From: Fulvimonas sp. R45 | Lineage (GTDB): Bacteria; Pseudomonadota; Gammaproteobacteria; Xanthomonadales; Rhodanobacteraceae | Direction of reading: 5' to 3' | Length of the DNA stretch: 64,000 nt | Assembly: GCF_030504985.1 (NCBI RefSeq) | Contig: NZ_JASERU010000009.1 | Coordinates: 1-64,000, forward strand | Shown: one piece after another, positions 51,935 to 61,384 of the stretch | How positions within the stretch are numbered: position 1 is the first letter of the stretch | How the letters are laid out: each line of letters starts with the position of its first letter | Made by a program: the position numbers and the translations under genes | Notes under the pieces: generated by a model | Seen by the model: only the letters and a program-made list of their open reading frames with translations | The model's database searches: none | Told to the model about the DNA's origin: nothing

Positions 51935-54871
51935 TCAAAACGTACCGCGGATGCCGAGCGTGATGGTACGGCCCGGCTCGTAGTACTTGTCCACCATGTT
52001 GTCGAGGCCGAAGTAGGAGGTGATCGCCTTGTTGGTCAGGTTCGACACGTTCAGCGTGATCTGCGGCTTGCTGGGCACGCGAGCCAGCGTGTAGCTGGCC
52101 GACAGGTCGAGCTGGCCGCGGTCGGCGCCGTAGTAGTACGCGAACGGGATGCTGTTCTGGTTGGTCGAGGAGCCCTTCGCGCCTTCCTGCCAGTTGTAGG
52201 ACAGGCGCACCGACGCGCCGAAGTCCTCCCAGTACAGCGTGGCGTTCCACATCTTCGGCGAGACGCCGTAGATGTTGCCCGCCAGCGCGCTGGCGTCGTG
52301 CCCTTCCGTGGTCAGGTCGAGTTTGGTGTAGTTGGCCATGAAGCCAAGGCCCTTCAGCGCGAAGTCCAGCGGCTGCACCCAGGTCGCCTCCCAGCCGCGC
52401 ACGTTCAGCTCCGCGTCGGCGTTGACCTGCTGCGACACGTCGACCAGGAAGTTGTCGTAGCCGCCGTTGGCGTCCACCTGGCTCTTCTGGGTGTCGTTCA
52501 GCGCGTCGTACGGCACGCCCAGCTGCGACAGCGTCAGGTGGCTCTGGCCGTTGAAGGTGTAGCCCTCCACGCGCTTGTTGAAGAAGGTCAGGCCCACATA
52601 GCCTTCGTTGCCGGTGTACCACTCGCCGCCCAGGTCGAAGTTGGTCGAGGTGTACGGCGCCAGGTTGGGGTTGCCCTGGCGCGCCGAGTCCGCGCCCACG
52701 CCGGTGAAGGTGGTGGCAGGCAGCATCGCGCTCGGGTTCGGCCGGGTCATCGTCTTCGAGCCGGACAGGCGCAGCACCACGCTGGGCGCCACGCTCCAGG
52801 CCGCGCTGAACGAGGGCAGCCACTTGCTGTAGGAACTGCTCAGGGTCTGCCACTGGCGCACGCCGCCCAGGGTGACCGGGCCGCTGATCCACTGGTTGGT
52901 GGCGGCGTAGCGGACGCCAGCGTTGATGCGCAGCTCGCGGCCCCACACGTCGTTGGCCGAGTTGAACTCGACGTAGGCGGCGCGGTTGTCCTCGCTGAAG
53001 CTGCCGGTCTGCGCGGTGTTGTTGGTCGAGCCGCCTTCCGGCGCGGTATCGCGGTAGTAGGCGTAGTTGGTCGCGTCCATGAACGCGTTGAAGTCGGCGG
53101 TGATGAAACCCGGGCCGGGCCGCAGGTACTGCGACAGCGCCGAATCCGGGATCTGCGACAGCACGTAGCTCTGCCATGCGGCGCTGTTGTCGAAGCCCTG
53201 GATCTTGCGGTAGTTGCTGTCCCAGGCCACGCCGACCTTGACGTTGTTCTTGTCGTCGCCGCCCAGCTGCAGGTCGGCGCGGAAGTCCGAGGTCTTGGTC
53301 AGGCGGTGCTCGTTCTGCACGTTGACGCGGCCGCCGTTGGCCAGCGACCAGCCGAGGTTCGGGTCGTTCAGGTCGAGGGCCGAACGGATCACCGGGATGC
53401 CGTCGGTGTTGCTGTAGTTGACCGTGGTGAACGGCGAGGTGACCAGGATGGTGGGCGAGTCGCGGCGCATCCAGCTGCGGCTGGTGCCGGCCTGCAGGTC
53501 GAGGCGGACGTCGCCGTCGTCGCCGAACCAGAAGGTCGCACCCGGGTCCACCTGCCAGTAGTTGACCTTCTCATGGTACGGCCGCGCCTCCAGGAAGAAC
53601 TGCGCGTTGGTGAGGGTGGCGTCGGTGACCACGCCGTTGCTGTCCACCTTCATGCCCAGCGGGATCATGCCGTCGGCGTTGTTGTTGCGCGCCACCAGGT
53701 CCATGTCGATGCGGTTGTTGGTGCGCTTGGCCTTGGTGTACAGGTAGTCGACCCAGAAGTGCGCGTCCTGGGAGGGGCGCCATTCCAGCGAGCCCAGCAG
53801 CGCGTCGCGGTCGCGGTCGCCGCGCATGCTCACCGGGCGCGGCAGGTACGGCACCAGCGCGTCGCCGATCTGGCCGGTGCTCAGGCCCGGGTTGTGCGCC
53901 TGCAGCCAGGCAGCGTCGATGGCCTGGCCCGGGGTCAGGCCGGCGCCGACGGTCGCGGCGTTGTTCGGCACCGCGTCGGGGATGCGCCAGCGGTTCGAGG
54001 ACGGGTTGCGGCCGCAGTCGGTGCCGCACTGCGCCGGGGTCAGGCCCGGGTCGATCCAGCCGCCGTTGCCGTCCTCCCAGCTGTCCACGGCCATCTTGCC
54101 GCGCACCGAGGACAGGCCGAACAGCGCGCCGAAGGTGCCGGCGTCATTGGTCCAGCTGCCGATCACCGAGCCCTGCGGGGCGATCTTGTGGTCGATGCTG
54201 TTGTCCGCGGCCTGCACCGAGTAGGTGAGGTGCGTGCCCGGGTTGTCGAAGGCATGCGCATTGCGCATGTCCACCACGCCGGCGGCGCCGCCTTCCGGCA
54301 GGCTGGCCTTGGGCGACTTGTACACGGTCAGCTGGCTGAAGAACTCCGTCGGGAAGATGTTCAGGTCGACTTCGCGGTTCTGGTTGGTCGCGTCCAGGCC
54401 GATCGAGGCGGTGGCGACCGAGTTGCCGTTGATGGTGGTCTTGGTGAAGCTGCTGCCGAGGCCGCGGATGGCGATGTTCAGGCCCTCGCCGTTGACGTCG
54501 CGGTTGAGCTGCACGCCCGGGATGCGGGCCAGCGATTCGGCGATGTTGGTGTCCGGGAACTTGCCGATGTCCTCGGCGAAGATCGTGTCGGTGAAGCCGG
54601 TCGCGTCGCGCTTGGCGTCGGTCGAGAACTGGATGCTGCTTCGATAGCTGCCGGTCACGTTGACCGTGGCGAGCTGCTTGGCCGACTTGGCGGCCTGTTT
54701 CGGATCGGCCTGCTGCGCCTGGCCGGTGTCCTGCCCCTGCGATGTCGCCTGGGCGTTCGGCACCGCCTGCCCCTGCGGCGGCTCCTGCGCCTGCGCCATG
54801 CCCGCGACTCCGAGCAAGGCCAGGCTCAATGCATGCGAAAGCACGGTTCGTGCGATACGGACCTGCACCAT
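51935..54871 (-). CDS. TonB-dependent receptor of the xylan utilisation locus
   Basis: A 978-residue outer-membrane receptor. The signal peptide spans ~1-28 (ending GMAQAQ). A Gln/Ala-rich periplasmic stretch follows, then the plug (FTDTIFAEDIGKFPDTNIAE near 90, LARIPGVQLNRDVNGEG) and a 22-strand barrel ending in ITLGIRGTF. The plug motif is that of the Caulobacter/Xanthomonas carbohydrate receptors, so import of xylo-oligosaccharides is expected. ATG 54871 with a GGGAGGGG ribosome-binding site was chosen; the frame extends to 54997 across the operator. It heads an operon with the GPH symporter, GH43 and mutarotase, and faces the hexuronate transporter across two xyl-box-like palindromes. Confidence 0.94.
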   Translation of the reverse strand: MVQVRIARTVLSHALSLALLGVAGMAQAQEPPQGQAVPNAQATSQGQDTGQAQQADPKQAAKSAKQLATVNVTGSYRSSIQFSTDAKRDATGFTDTIFAEDIGKFPDTNIAESLARIPGVQLNRDVNGEGLNIAIRGLGSSFTKTTINGNSVATASIGLDATNQNREVDLNIFPTEFFSQLTVYKSPKASLPEGGAAGVVDMRNAHAFDNPGTHLTYSVQAADNSIDHKIAPQGSVIGSWTNDAGTFGALFGLSSVRGKMAVDSWEDGNGGWIDPGLTPAQCGTDCGRNPSSNRWRIPDAVPNNAATVGAGLTPGQAIDAAWLQAHNPGLSTGQIGDALVPYLPRPVSMRGDRDRDALLGSLEWRPSQDAHFWVDYLYTKAKRTNNRIDMDLVARNNNADGMIPLGMKVDSNGVVTDATLTNAQFFLEARPYHEKVNYWQVDPGATFWFGDDGDVRLDLQAGTSRSWMRRDSPTILVTSPFTTVNYSNTDGIPVIRSALDLNDPNLGWSLANGGRVNVQNEHRLTKTSDFRADLQLGGDDKNNVKVGVAWDSNYRKIQGFDNSAAWQSYVLSQIPDSALSQYLRPGPGFITADFNAFMDATNYAYYRDTAPEGGSTNNTAQTGSFSEDNRAAYVEFNSANDVWGRELRINAGVRYAATNQWISGPVTLGGVRQWQTLSSSYSKWLPSFSAAWSVAPSVVLRLSGSKTMTRPNPSAMLPATTFTGVGADSARQGNPNLAPYTSTNFDLGGEWYTGNEGYVGLTFFNKRVEGYTFNGQSHLTLSQLGVPYDALNDTQKSQVDANGGYDNFLVDVSQQVNADAELNVRGWEATWVQPLDFALKGLGFMANYTKLDLTTEGHDASALAGNIYGVSPKMWNATLYWEDFGASVRLSYNWQEGAKGSSTNQNSIPFAYYYGADRGQLDLSASYTLARVPSKPQITLNVSNLTNKAITSYFGLDNMVDKYYEPGRTITLGIRGTF

Positions 54872-54982
54872 GACTCCCCTCCCGATATGTGGTGATCCCA
54901 CTGCCCCGGCGCGCCATGCGGCGCTTTTCGATTCGTTTTCGATTCCCGCGTCAGCCGCTTCTGAAGAGCGGTTCGTCAGCAA

Positions 54983-54996
54983 AGGTAGCGCTAACA
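54983..54996. promoter_or_regulatory. xyl-box-like operator 1
   Basis: AGGTAGCGCTAACA matches 13 of 14 bases of the LacI-type xyl-box (TGGTAGCGCTAACA) described for the XylR regulon of Xanthomonas. It lies 112 bp upstream of the TonB receptor start, between the receptor and the hexuronate transporter genes. Confidence 0.75.
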
Positions 54997-55132
54997 ATTT
55001 TTCCGCGCACGCTGCAGGGCAACATCGCTCCCGGCTTCCTCAAAACGGCATAAAACAAGGACATATGACCATTCAAGGCATGTGGGAAGCCGCTTTCGAC
55101 AGGTCTTGGCCGTACGGATTTGCCAAAGATTC

Positions 55133-55146
55133 TGATAGCGCTACCA
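55133..55146. promoter_or_regulatory. xyl-box-like operator 2
   Basis: TGATAGCGCTACCA matches the xyl-box at 13 of 14 positions on the complementary strand. It lies 116 bp upstream of the hexuronate transporter start and 150 bp from operator 1, so each divergent transcript may have its own operator, with looping possible. Confidence 0.75.
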
Positions 55147-55262
55147 TCTCTTCGACCAGGCTGGAGGGGAGTTCGGCGACATGGCCCGCGAAACACATGC
55201 AGCGCGACGCGTCCGACCCCGGCCGGGCGAACCTGCACTCCGGCGACGCCGCGGAGGCTGAG

Positions 55263-56597
55263 ATGCATGCCGCCAATCCGCCGCCCCGCCCGGCACCGGG
55301 CATGAAGCCCGGCCGTTACCGCTGGCGCGTCTGCGCCATGCTGCTGGCCGCCACCACGATCAGCTACGTCGACCGCCAGGTGCTGGGCGTGCTGGCGCCG
55401 TTCCTGCAGGCGAGGATGGGCTGGAGCGAACTCGACTACAGCACCATCGTCACCGCGTTCCAGGCCGCCTACGCGATCGGCCTGCTCGGCGCGGGCGCGG
55501 TGATCGACCGCTTCGGCACGCGCATCGGCTACGCGCTGTCGATCGGCGTGTGGAGCCTGGCCGCAATGAGCCACGCGTTGGCCAGCGGCGTGCTCGGCTT
55601 CGCCGCGGCGCGCTTCGCGCTGGGCCTGGGCGAGGCCGGCAACTTCCCGGCGGCGATCAAGTCGGTGGCGGAATGGTTCCCACAGCGCGAGCGCGCGCTA
55701 GCCGCGGGCATCTTCAACTCCGGCTCGAACATCGGCGCCATCCTGGCGCCGATGCTGGTGCCGGTGATCGCCGCGACCTGGGGCTGGCAGGCGGCCTTCC
55801 TGTTCACCGGCGCGCTGAGCGCGACCTGGGTGACCGGCTGGCTGCTCAGCTACCGCACGCCGGACGCGCAGCCGAAGCTGTCGGCCACCGAGCGCGCCCA
55901 CATCGGCCACGAACCGCCGGGCCCGGCGACGCGCGTGCCGTGGCTGCGGCTGCTGCGCCACCGGCAAGCGTGGGCCTTCGCCGCGGCGAAGTTCCTCACC
56001 GACCCGATCTGGTGGTTCTTCCTGTTCTGGCTGCCCAAGTTCCTGCACGCGAAGTACGGCCTGGACCTGCTGCACCTGGGCCCGCCGCTGGTGGCGATCT
56101 TCCTGTGCGCGGACGTGGGCAGCATCGCCGGCGGCTGGCTGGCCGGCCGGCTGATCCGCCATGGCTGGAGCGCCGCGCGCGCGCGCAAGGGCGCGATGCT
56201 GGCCTGTGCGTTGGCGGTGGTGCCGGTGGCGTTCGCGGCGAAGGCCGGCCACCTGTGGCTGGCGGTGGCGCTGATCGGCCTGGCCACCGCCGGGCACCAG
56301 GGCTGGTCGGCGAACGTGTTCACCCTGGCCTCGGACATGTTCCCGCGCCACGCGGTGGCCTCGGTGGTCGGCATCGGCGGCTTCGCCGGCGCGGTGGGCG
56401 GCATGCTGATCTCCACCGTCGTCGGCCTGCTGCTGCAGTTCACCGGCAGCTACGCGCCGGTGTTCCTGCTGGCCGGCTCGGCCTATCTCGTCGCGCTGCT
56501 GGTGGTGCACCTGCTCGCGCCACGCCTGCAACCTGCTCGACTGGACCCGATGCCGGCGACCGGCCGGCCGCAAGCCTCGCCGGAGGGGAATGCATGA
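55263..56597 (+). CDS. exuT: Hexuronate MFS transporter (ACS family, ExuT-like)
   Basis: A 444-residue 12-helix inner-membrane transporter of the anion:cation symporter family. The second helix region has YVDRQVLGVLAPFLQ near 35, GLGEAGNFPAAIKSVAEWFP near 120 is the ExuT/GudP signature, and IDRFGTRIGYA precedes it. It should import glucuronate, galacturonate or aldouronates split from glucuronoxylan. ATG 55263 has GGAGG five bases upstream. It is divergent from the TonB receptor under the xyl-box pair and overlaps the xylanase gene by 4 bp (ATGA), so the two are one transcript. Confidence 0.93.
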   Translation: MHAANPPPRPAPGMKPGRYRWRVCAMLLAATTISYVDRQVLGVLAPFLQARMGWSELDYSTIVTAFQAAYAIGLLGAGAVIDRFGTRIGYALSIGVWSLAAMSHALASGVLGFAAARFALGLGEAGNFPAAIKSVAEWFPQRERALAAGIFNSGSNIGAILAPMLVPVIAATWGWQAAFLFTGALSATWVTGWLLSYRTPDAQPKLSATERAHIGHEPPGPATRVPWLRLLRHRQAWAFAAAKFLTDPIWWFFLFWLPKFLHAKYGLDLLHLGPPLVAIFLCADVGSIAGGWLAGRLIRHGWSAARARKGAMLACALAVVPVAFAAKAGHLWLAVALIGLATAGHQGWSANVFTLASDMFPRHAVASVVGIGGFAGAVGGMLISTVVGLLLQFTGSYAPVFLLAGSAYLVALLVVHLLAPRLQPARLDPMPATGRPQASPEGNA

Positions 56598-57592
56598 AGA
56601 CGCTCCGGGCCGTCCTGTTCGCCGCCGCGCTGGCCGCACTGGCGCCCGCCGCGTGGGCGCAGGGCGCGCCGCTGGCCGCCGGCCAGCCGAAATTCCTCGG
56701 CTGCGCCTACAGCCCGGCGCAGGCGAAGGGCTTCGCGTCCTACTGGAACAAGCTCACCCCGGAGAACGCCGGCAAGTGGGGCGAAGTGGAAGCGGTGCGC
56801 GGGAAGATGGACTGGCGCGCGCTGGACCAGGCCTACCGCTTCGCCAAGGCGCACGGCTTCCCGTTGCAGATGCACGTGCTGGTGTGGGGCAACCAGCAAC
56901 CGGAATGGATCGAGCACTTGCCGCCCGCCGTGCAGCGCCGCGAGATCGAGCGCTGGTTCGCCGCGGTGGCGCAGCGCTATCCCGACCTCGACTACGTCGA
57001 GGTGGTCAACGAGGCGCTGAACGACCCGCCCGGCAAGGACGACGAGGGCGGCGGCCACTACATCGAGGCGCTCGGCGGCGCCGGTCGCACCGGCTGGGAC
57101 TGGATCGTCGCGTCCTACCGCCTGGCGCGCCGCCACTTCCCGCACGCCAGGCTGCTGATCAACGACTACAACGTGATCGACAAGGCCGAGCACGCCCGCC
57201 GCTACCGCGCCATCGTCGACCTGCTGCACAAGGACGGCCTGCTCGACGGCATCGGCGTGCAGGCGCACGCGTTCGAGACGGTGCACACGCCGGCCGCCAC
57301 GCTACGCGCCAACCTGGACATGCTGGCCGCCAGCGGGCTGCCGGTCTACATCACCGAGATGGACATCGACGGCCCCACCGATGCCGCGCAGCTCGAGGAA
57401 TACCGACGCGTGTTCCCGGTGCTCTGGGAGCATCCGGCGGTGCGGGGCATCACCCTGTGGGGCTTCCGCCCCGGCCTGTGGCGCGACACGGAGCACGCCA
57501 ACCTCGTGCGCGAGGACGGCAGCGAGCGGCCGGCGTTGCGGTGGCTGCGCCGGTACGTGCGCGGCGGGATGAAAAGCGGGGCGGCGCGATGA
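56594..57592 (+). CDS. GH10 endo-1,4-beta-xylanase
   Basis: A 332-residue exported xylanase with a signal peptide (~1-22, ending AAWAQG) and a single GH10 barrel. NKLTPENAGKWGEVE near 54-68 binds substrate, the acid/base is E140 (VVNEALND) and the nucleophile is E255 (YITEMDID). WGFRPG near 295 closes the active site. There is no carbohydrate-binding module, so it may act on shorter xylan pieces, including glucuronoxylan oligomers in the periplasm. It overlaps the hexuronate transporter gene by 4 bp, an unusually tight link between xylanase and uronate uptake that also occurs in xanthomonad xylan loci. Confidence 0.95.
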   Translation: MKTLRAVLFAAALAALAPAAWAQGAPLAAGQPKFLGCAYSPAQAKGFASYWNKLTPENAGKWGEVEAVRGKMDWRALDQAYRFAKAHGFPLQMHVLVWGNQQPEWIEHLPPAVQRREIERWFAAVAQRYPDLDYVEVVNEALNDPPGKDDEGGGHYIEALGGAGRTGWDWIVASYRLARRHFPHARLLINDYNVIDKAEHARRYRAIVDLLHKDGLLDGIGVQAHAFETVHTPAATLRANLDMLAASGLPVYITEMDIDGPTDAAQLEEYRRVFPVLWEHPAVRGITLWGFRPGLWRDTEHANLVREDGSERPALRWLRRYVRGGMKSGAAR

Positions 57593-57675
57593 GGCTTGCG
57601 GGAATATCGGCAAGCCGCTTTGTCGACCGTCATGCGCACGGTGCTTCGTTCGCGCGTCATGATGCCATGTTGCGA
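57593..57675. other. Intergenic region after the xylanase gene
   Basis: The frame from ATG 57589 is open but its product shows no recognisable domain and runs through the family B repeat. I therefore treat the whole 57593-58016 interval as intergenic. Confidence 0.4.
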
Positions 57676-57792
57676 AGCCTCTCTCCCTTCGGGAGAAGGG
57701 CTGGGGGTAAGGGTTCGGCGACGCCGCAGCGCCCCGCTCCGCACGAACCCTCACCCGCCTGCCGGCGCCCTCTCCCGGAGGGAGAGGGGTTC
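57676..57792. repeat. CTCTCCC-type palindromic repeat (family B)
   Basis: The left arm CTCTCCCTTCGGGAGAAGGG...AAGGGTTCGGCGA and right arm CGAACCCTCACCC...CCCTCTCCCGGAGGGAGAGG are inverted around a GC-rich loop, for a total of ~117 bp. The left half is nearly the same as the sequence that ends the window at 63925-64000. Confidence 0.7.
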
Positions 57793-58016
57793 ACCCGGCA
57801 GCGTGGGCGAGAACGGGTAGCTCATGGGTTCCGATGGCATGCCGTCCTTGCCGGACTGGCGCTGCTGGCCTGCACGCCGGTCCACGCGACGACCGATTGC
57901 GCACGCCGGGCCACAGCCTGCGCGTCGGCCACCCGGCGTAGTGTTCCAGCGCGCCGAGGTCGACCTCGGCGCGCCGGAAAGCGCACGGCGATAAAGTGAC
58001 TCCTCCTTCCCGAAGC

Positions 58017-59444
58017 ATGCGCATGAACGACGCCAAGCCCCTGCACCTGGACGAGCACCGCCTGTTCGCCGCCGATCCGACCCAGCGCGCCATCGCCGCG
58101 CGCCTGTACGCGCAGGCCGGCACGCTGCCCATCGTCAGTCCGCACGGTCACACCGACCCGTCGTGGTGGGCCACCGACGCGCCCTTCTCCAGCGCCACCG
58201 AGCTGCTGCTGGTGCCGGACCATTACGTGTTCCGCATGCTCTACAGCCAGGGCGTGCCGCTGGACGCGCTGGGCATCCCGCGCCGCGACGGCTCGCGCGC
58301 GCGGGTCGATCCGCGCGAGGCCTGGCGCGTGTTCGCGCGCCACTTCCACCTGTTCCGCGGCACGCCGTCCGCGCTGTGGCTCAACCACGTGTTCCACGAG
58401 GTGTTCGGCCTGCGCGTGCGGCTGGACGAGGGCACTTCCGACCACTACTACGACACCATCACCGAGGCGCTGCAGACCGACGCGTTCCGCCCGCGCGCCT
58501 TGTTCGAGCGCTTCAACATCGAGGTGATCGCCACCACCGAAGGCCCGCTGGACGCGCTGGCGCACCACCAGACGATCCGCGACAGCGGCTGGGGTGGCCG
58601 CGTGCTGACCGCCTACCGCCCGGACGAAGTGGTCGACCCGGAGCACGAGGCCTTCGCCGGCGCGCTGCGGCGCTTCGGCGAGCTCACCGGCGAGGACGTG
58701 CTGGACTGGGACGGCTACCTGCGCGCGCACCGCAAGCGCCGCGATTTCTTCATCCGCATGGGCGCCACCTCGACCGACCACGGCCACGAGACGGCGCTCG
58801 CCGCCGATCTCTCCGCCGCGCAGGCGCGGGCGCTGTTCGCGAAGATCGTGCGTGGCGACTTCGACGCCAGGGACGCCGAGCTGTTCCGCGGCCAGGTGCT
58901 CACCGAGATGGCCGCAATGAGCCTGGACGACGGCCTGGTCATGCAGCTGCACCCGGGCTGCTGCCGCAACCACAACCCGGCGCTGTTCGAGACATACGGC
59001 CGCAACGTCGGCGCCGACCTGCCGCTGGCCACCGAGTACGTGCGCTCGCTCAAGCCCCTGCTCGACCGCTTCGGCAACGCGCCTGGCTTCCGGCTGATCC
59101 TGTTCACCCTCGACGAAAGCACCTACTCGCGCGAGCTCGGCCCGATGGCCGGCCACTACCCCGGCCTGCTGCTCGGCCCGGCCTGGTGGTTCCACGACGC
59201 ACCCGAGGGCATGTGGCGCTTCCGCGAGCAGACGCTGAGCACGGCCGGCTTCTACAACACCGTGGGCTTCAACGACGATACCCGCGCCTTCCTCTCGATC
59301 CCCGCCCGCCACGACGTGGCCCGGCGCATCGACTGCGCGGTGCTGGCCAGGCTGGTGGCCGAGCACCGGCTGGACGAGGACGAGGCTGCCGAAGTCGCTG
59401 TCGACCTGGCCTACCGGCTGCCCAAGCGGGCCTACCGGCTGTAG
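58017..59444 (+). CDS. uxaC: Glucuronate (uronate) isomerase
   Basis: A 475-residue UxaC (amidohydrolase-fold) enzyme that converts D-glucuronate to D-fructuronate (and galacturonate to tagaturonate) in the cytosol. The metal-site HGHTDP near 47-52, the block DESTYSRELGPMAGHYPG and the late GFNDDTRAFLSIPARHDVARR are family marks. Two in-frame ATGs (58017 and 58023) and a GTG at 57996 are possible; no clear ribosome-binding site decides among them. It supplies fructuronate to the reductase encoded at 61385-62857. It lies 424 bp after the xylanase gene and may be in the same or a separate transcript. Confidence 0.95.
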   Translation: MRMNDAKPLHLDEHRLFAADPTQRAIAARLYAQAGTLPIVSPHGHTDPSWWATDAPFSSATELLLVPDHYVFRMLYSQGVPLDALGIPRRDGSRARVDPREAWRVFARHFHLFRGTPSALWLNHVFHEVFGLRVRLDEGTSDHYYDTITEALQTDAFRPRALFERFNIEVIATTEGPLDALAHHQTIRDSGWGGRVLTAYRPDEVVDPEHEAFAGALRRFGELTGEDVLDWDGYLRAHRKRRDFFIRMGATSTDHGHETALAADLSAAQARALFAKIVRGDFDARDAELFRGQVLTEMAAMSLDDGLVMQLHPGCCRNHNPALFETYGRNVGADLPLATEYVRSLKPLLDRFGNAPGFRLILFTLDESTYSRELGPMAGHYPGLLLGPAWWFHDAPEGMWRFREQTLSTAGFYNTVGFNDDTRAFLSIPARHDVARRIDCAVLARLVAEHRLDEDEAAEVAVDLAYRLPKRAYRL

Positions 59445-59523
59445 GCCCGGGGTTCGGCGCGCGCTTCGGCGGCGCGGCTCCCAGGCCGGCGAGGCACCGG
59501 CACCGACTCGTCCTCCAGCGCCT

Positions 59524-59700
59524 CCCGTCATGCCGGCGAAGGCCGGAGGGCTGGTCATCCAGTGCCTCCTGGGTCCGGAGACATCCAGTCGCTGGATTCA
59601 AGCTCCTCCCCCTGCTTGTAGGGGGAGGTTGGGAGGGGGTGCTTTGATCTACAAACCCGGAAGCACCCCTCCCCGACCCGCCCCTGCACGCAGGGGAGGG
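59524..59700. repeat. Composite intergenic repeats (families C and A)
   Basis: Two unrelated repeats fill the space between the convergent uxaC and GH51 genes. At 59524-59600 is a block with CGTCATGCCGGCGAAGGCCGG followed by inverted ATCCAG / CTGGAT arms, a type common in xanthomonads. At 59603-59700 is a full family A unit with its two inverse arms and a spacer GCTTTGATCTACAAA. Confidence 0.7.
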
Positions 59701-59731
59701 CGCCGTCTCCACGCCCACGTTGGGCATACGC

Positions 59732-61303
59732 TCAGGGCCGCAGCACCACGACCGTGACCGAAGCGGGCGGCAGGGTCAGCATGATGGCGCCGCTTTTCAG
59801 CCGGCCGCTGATCGGCCTGGGCACCACCGTGCGGGGGTGGTCGAACGTGTTGACGCTGTCGACCTTCGGCGCGGCGAGGGTCTGGCCGTCCGCCGAGCTC
59901 GCCTTGACGCCGGGCACCGCGGCATCGACCTGCAGCGACCGCTCCGGATCGAGGTTGGTCAGCGCCAGCCAGACCTGGCCGTCCTTTCCCCTGGCGGCGA
60001 TCGCGTCGAGGCGCGGCAGGGTGGTGCCGCCGTGCACGTACGAACCCGCGTCGTAGCTGACCGGCAGGAAGGTGGCGTCCTGGAACGGCACATACATCCG
60101 GAAGACGTGATAGGTCGGCGTCAGCACCATCTTCGGCCCGTCGGTGAGGATCATCGCCTGCAGCACGTTGATCATCTGGGCGATGTTGGCCATGCGCACC
60201 CGGTCGGCGCGGCGGGCGAAGATATTGAGGTTGAGGGCGGCCAGGATGGCGTCGCGCTGGCTATTCAGCTGCATCAGGAAAGCGGGATTGGTGCCCGGCG
60301 TCGGGGCCAGCCACGCGCCCCATTCGTCGACCACCAGCGCGATCTTCCTGTCCGGGTCGTATTTGTCCATCACGGCAGACTGCTTGTCGATCAGCGGGCC
60401 CATCTTCAGCGTTTCGCCGAGCACGTGCGCATAGGCCGTTTCGTCGAACCCGGTGGCGGGCATGTGCGGCGGCCAGCCGCCGTAGACCGTGTAGGAATGC
60501 AGCGACAGGCCCTGGATGTCGAACGACCAGCCGTGGTGCTCCTTCCACGTCTTCATCACCGCCTCGGTCCAGGCCGTGTCGTCCGTGCCGGGGCCGACGG
60601 CGATCTTCAGCGATGGTTGCTTCGGGTCGTAGCTGCCGACGAAGCGGGCGTAGCGGCGCAGTTCGGCCGTGTATTCGTCCGGCGTCATCAGGCCGCCGCA
60701 GTCCCAGCTTTCGTTGCCGATGCCCATCATGGCGACGCGGTAGGGCGCCGGGTGGCCGTTGGCGGCACGCATCTTGGCCAGCGTGGTCGGCTGGTCGGCG
60801 GTCATGTATTCCATCCAGTCCTGCGCCTCGCCCACCGTGCCGGAGCCGACGTTGAGCGACACGTAAGCCTCGGCGCCGATCTGCCTGATGAAGTCCATGT
60901 ACTCGTCGGTGCCGAAGGCGTTGGAATCGACCACGCCGCCCCAGGCCGTGTTGACGCGCGTGGTGCGATGCGGGCCCACGCCGTCGCGCCAGTGGTAGCT
61001 GTCGGCATAGCAGCCGCCCGGCCAGCGCACGTCCGGCACCTTGAGCGCCTTCAGCGCCGCCACGACGTCGTTGCGGATGCCGCGCGTGTTGGGAATGGGC
61101 GAGTCCTTGCCCACCCAGATGCCGCCGTAGATGCCGTGGCCGAGCTGTTCGGCGAACTGGCCGAAGATATGGCGGTCGATCGTCGCGCCGGGCTTGCCGA
61201 TGTCGACGACGAGGCGGATCGGCTGGCCAGTGCTCTTCGCTCCCGCCGTGGCGGCAAAGGCAATGGCCAGCATGCACAGGCCCGCGGTCATGAGGTGGCG
61301 CAT
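59732..61303 (-). CDS. GH51 alpha-L-arabinofuranosidase
   Basis: A 523-residue exported enzyme (signal peptide ~1-24, ending ATAGAKS) with a GH51 barrel. IFGQFAEQLGHGIYGGIWVG near 42-61 is the family start. The acid/base is E198 (GIGNESWD) and the nucleophile is E327 (VVDEWGAW). The C-terminal beta-sandwich ends in SVTVVVLRP. It removes arabinose from arabinoxylan, here apparently outside the cytoplasm; the periplasm is the likely place, whereas many GH51s are intracellular. ATG 61303 was chosen over an upstream ATG (61327) for its GGAGGG site and the signal peptide. Confidence 0.94.
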   Translation of the reverse strand: MRHLMTAGLCMLAIAFAATAGAKSTGQPIRLVVDIGKPGATIDRHIFGQFAEQLGHGIYGGIWVGKDSPIPNTRGIRNDVVAALKALKVPDVRWPGGCYADSYHWRDGVGPHRTTRVNTAWGGVVDSNAFGTDEYMDFIRQIGAEAYVSLNVGSGTVGEAQDWMEYMTADQPTTLAKMRAANGHPAPYRVAMMGIGNESWDCGGLMTPDEYTAELRRYARFVGSYDPKQPSLKIAVGPGTDDTAWTEAVMKTWKEHHGWSFDIQGLSLHSYTVYGGWPPHMPATGFDETAYAHVLGETLKMGPLIDKQSAVMDKYDPDRKIALVVDEWGAWLAPTPGTNPAFLMQLNSQRDAILAALNLNIFARRADRVRMANIAQMINVLQAMILTDGPKMVLTPTYHVFRMYVPFQDATFLPVSYDAGSYVHGGTTLPRLDAIAARGKDGQVWLALTNLDPERSLQVDAAVPGVKASSADGQTLAAPKVDSVNTFDHPRTVVPRPISGRLKSGAIMLTLPPASVTVVVLRP

Positions 61304-61384
61304 GGAATCCCTCCGGCTTTTCTGCAATGAAAGGAACGTGGTGAGCTGCGTCCGGCAACAGCCGCACGGGGCAAGCCGCTTCGG

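Noticed and set aside
57589-57998. Open frame beginning with an ATG overlapping the xylanase stop
   Set aside because: It would be a tightly coupled gene, but it runs through the family B repeat and its product has no recognisable features.
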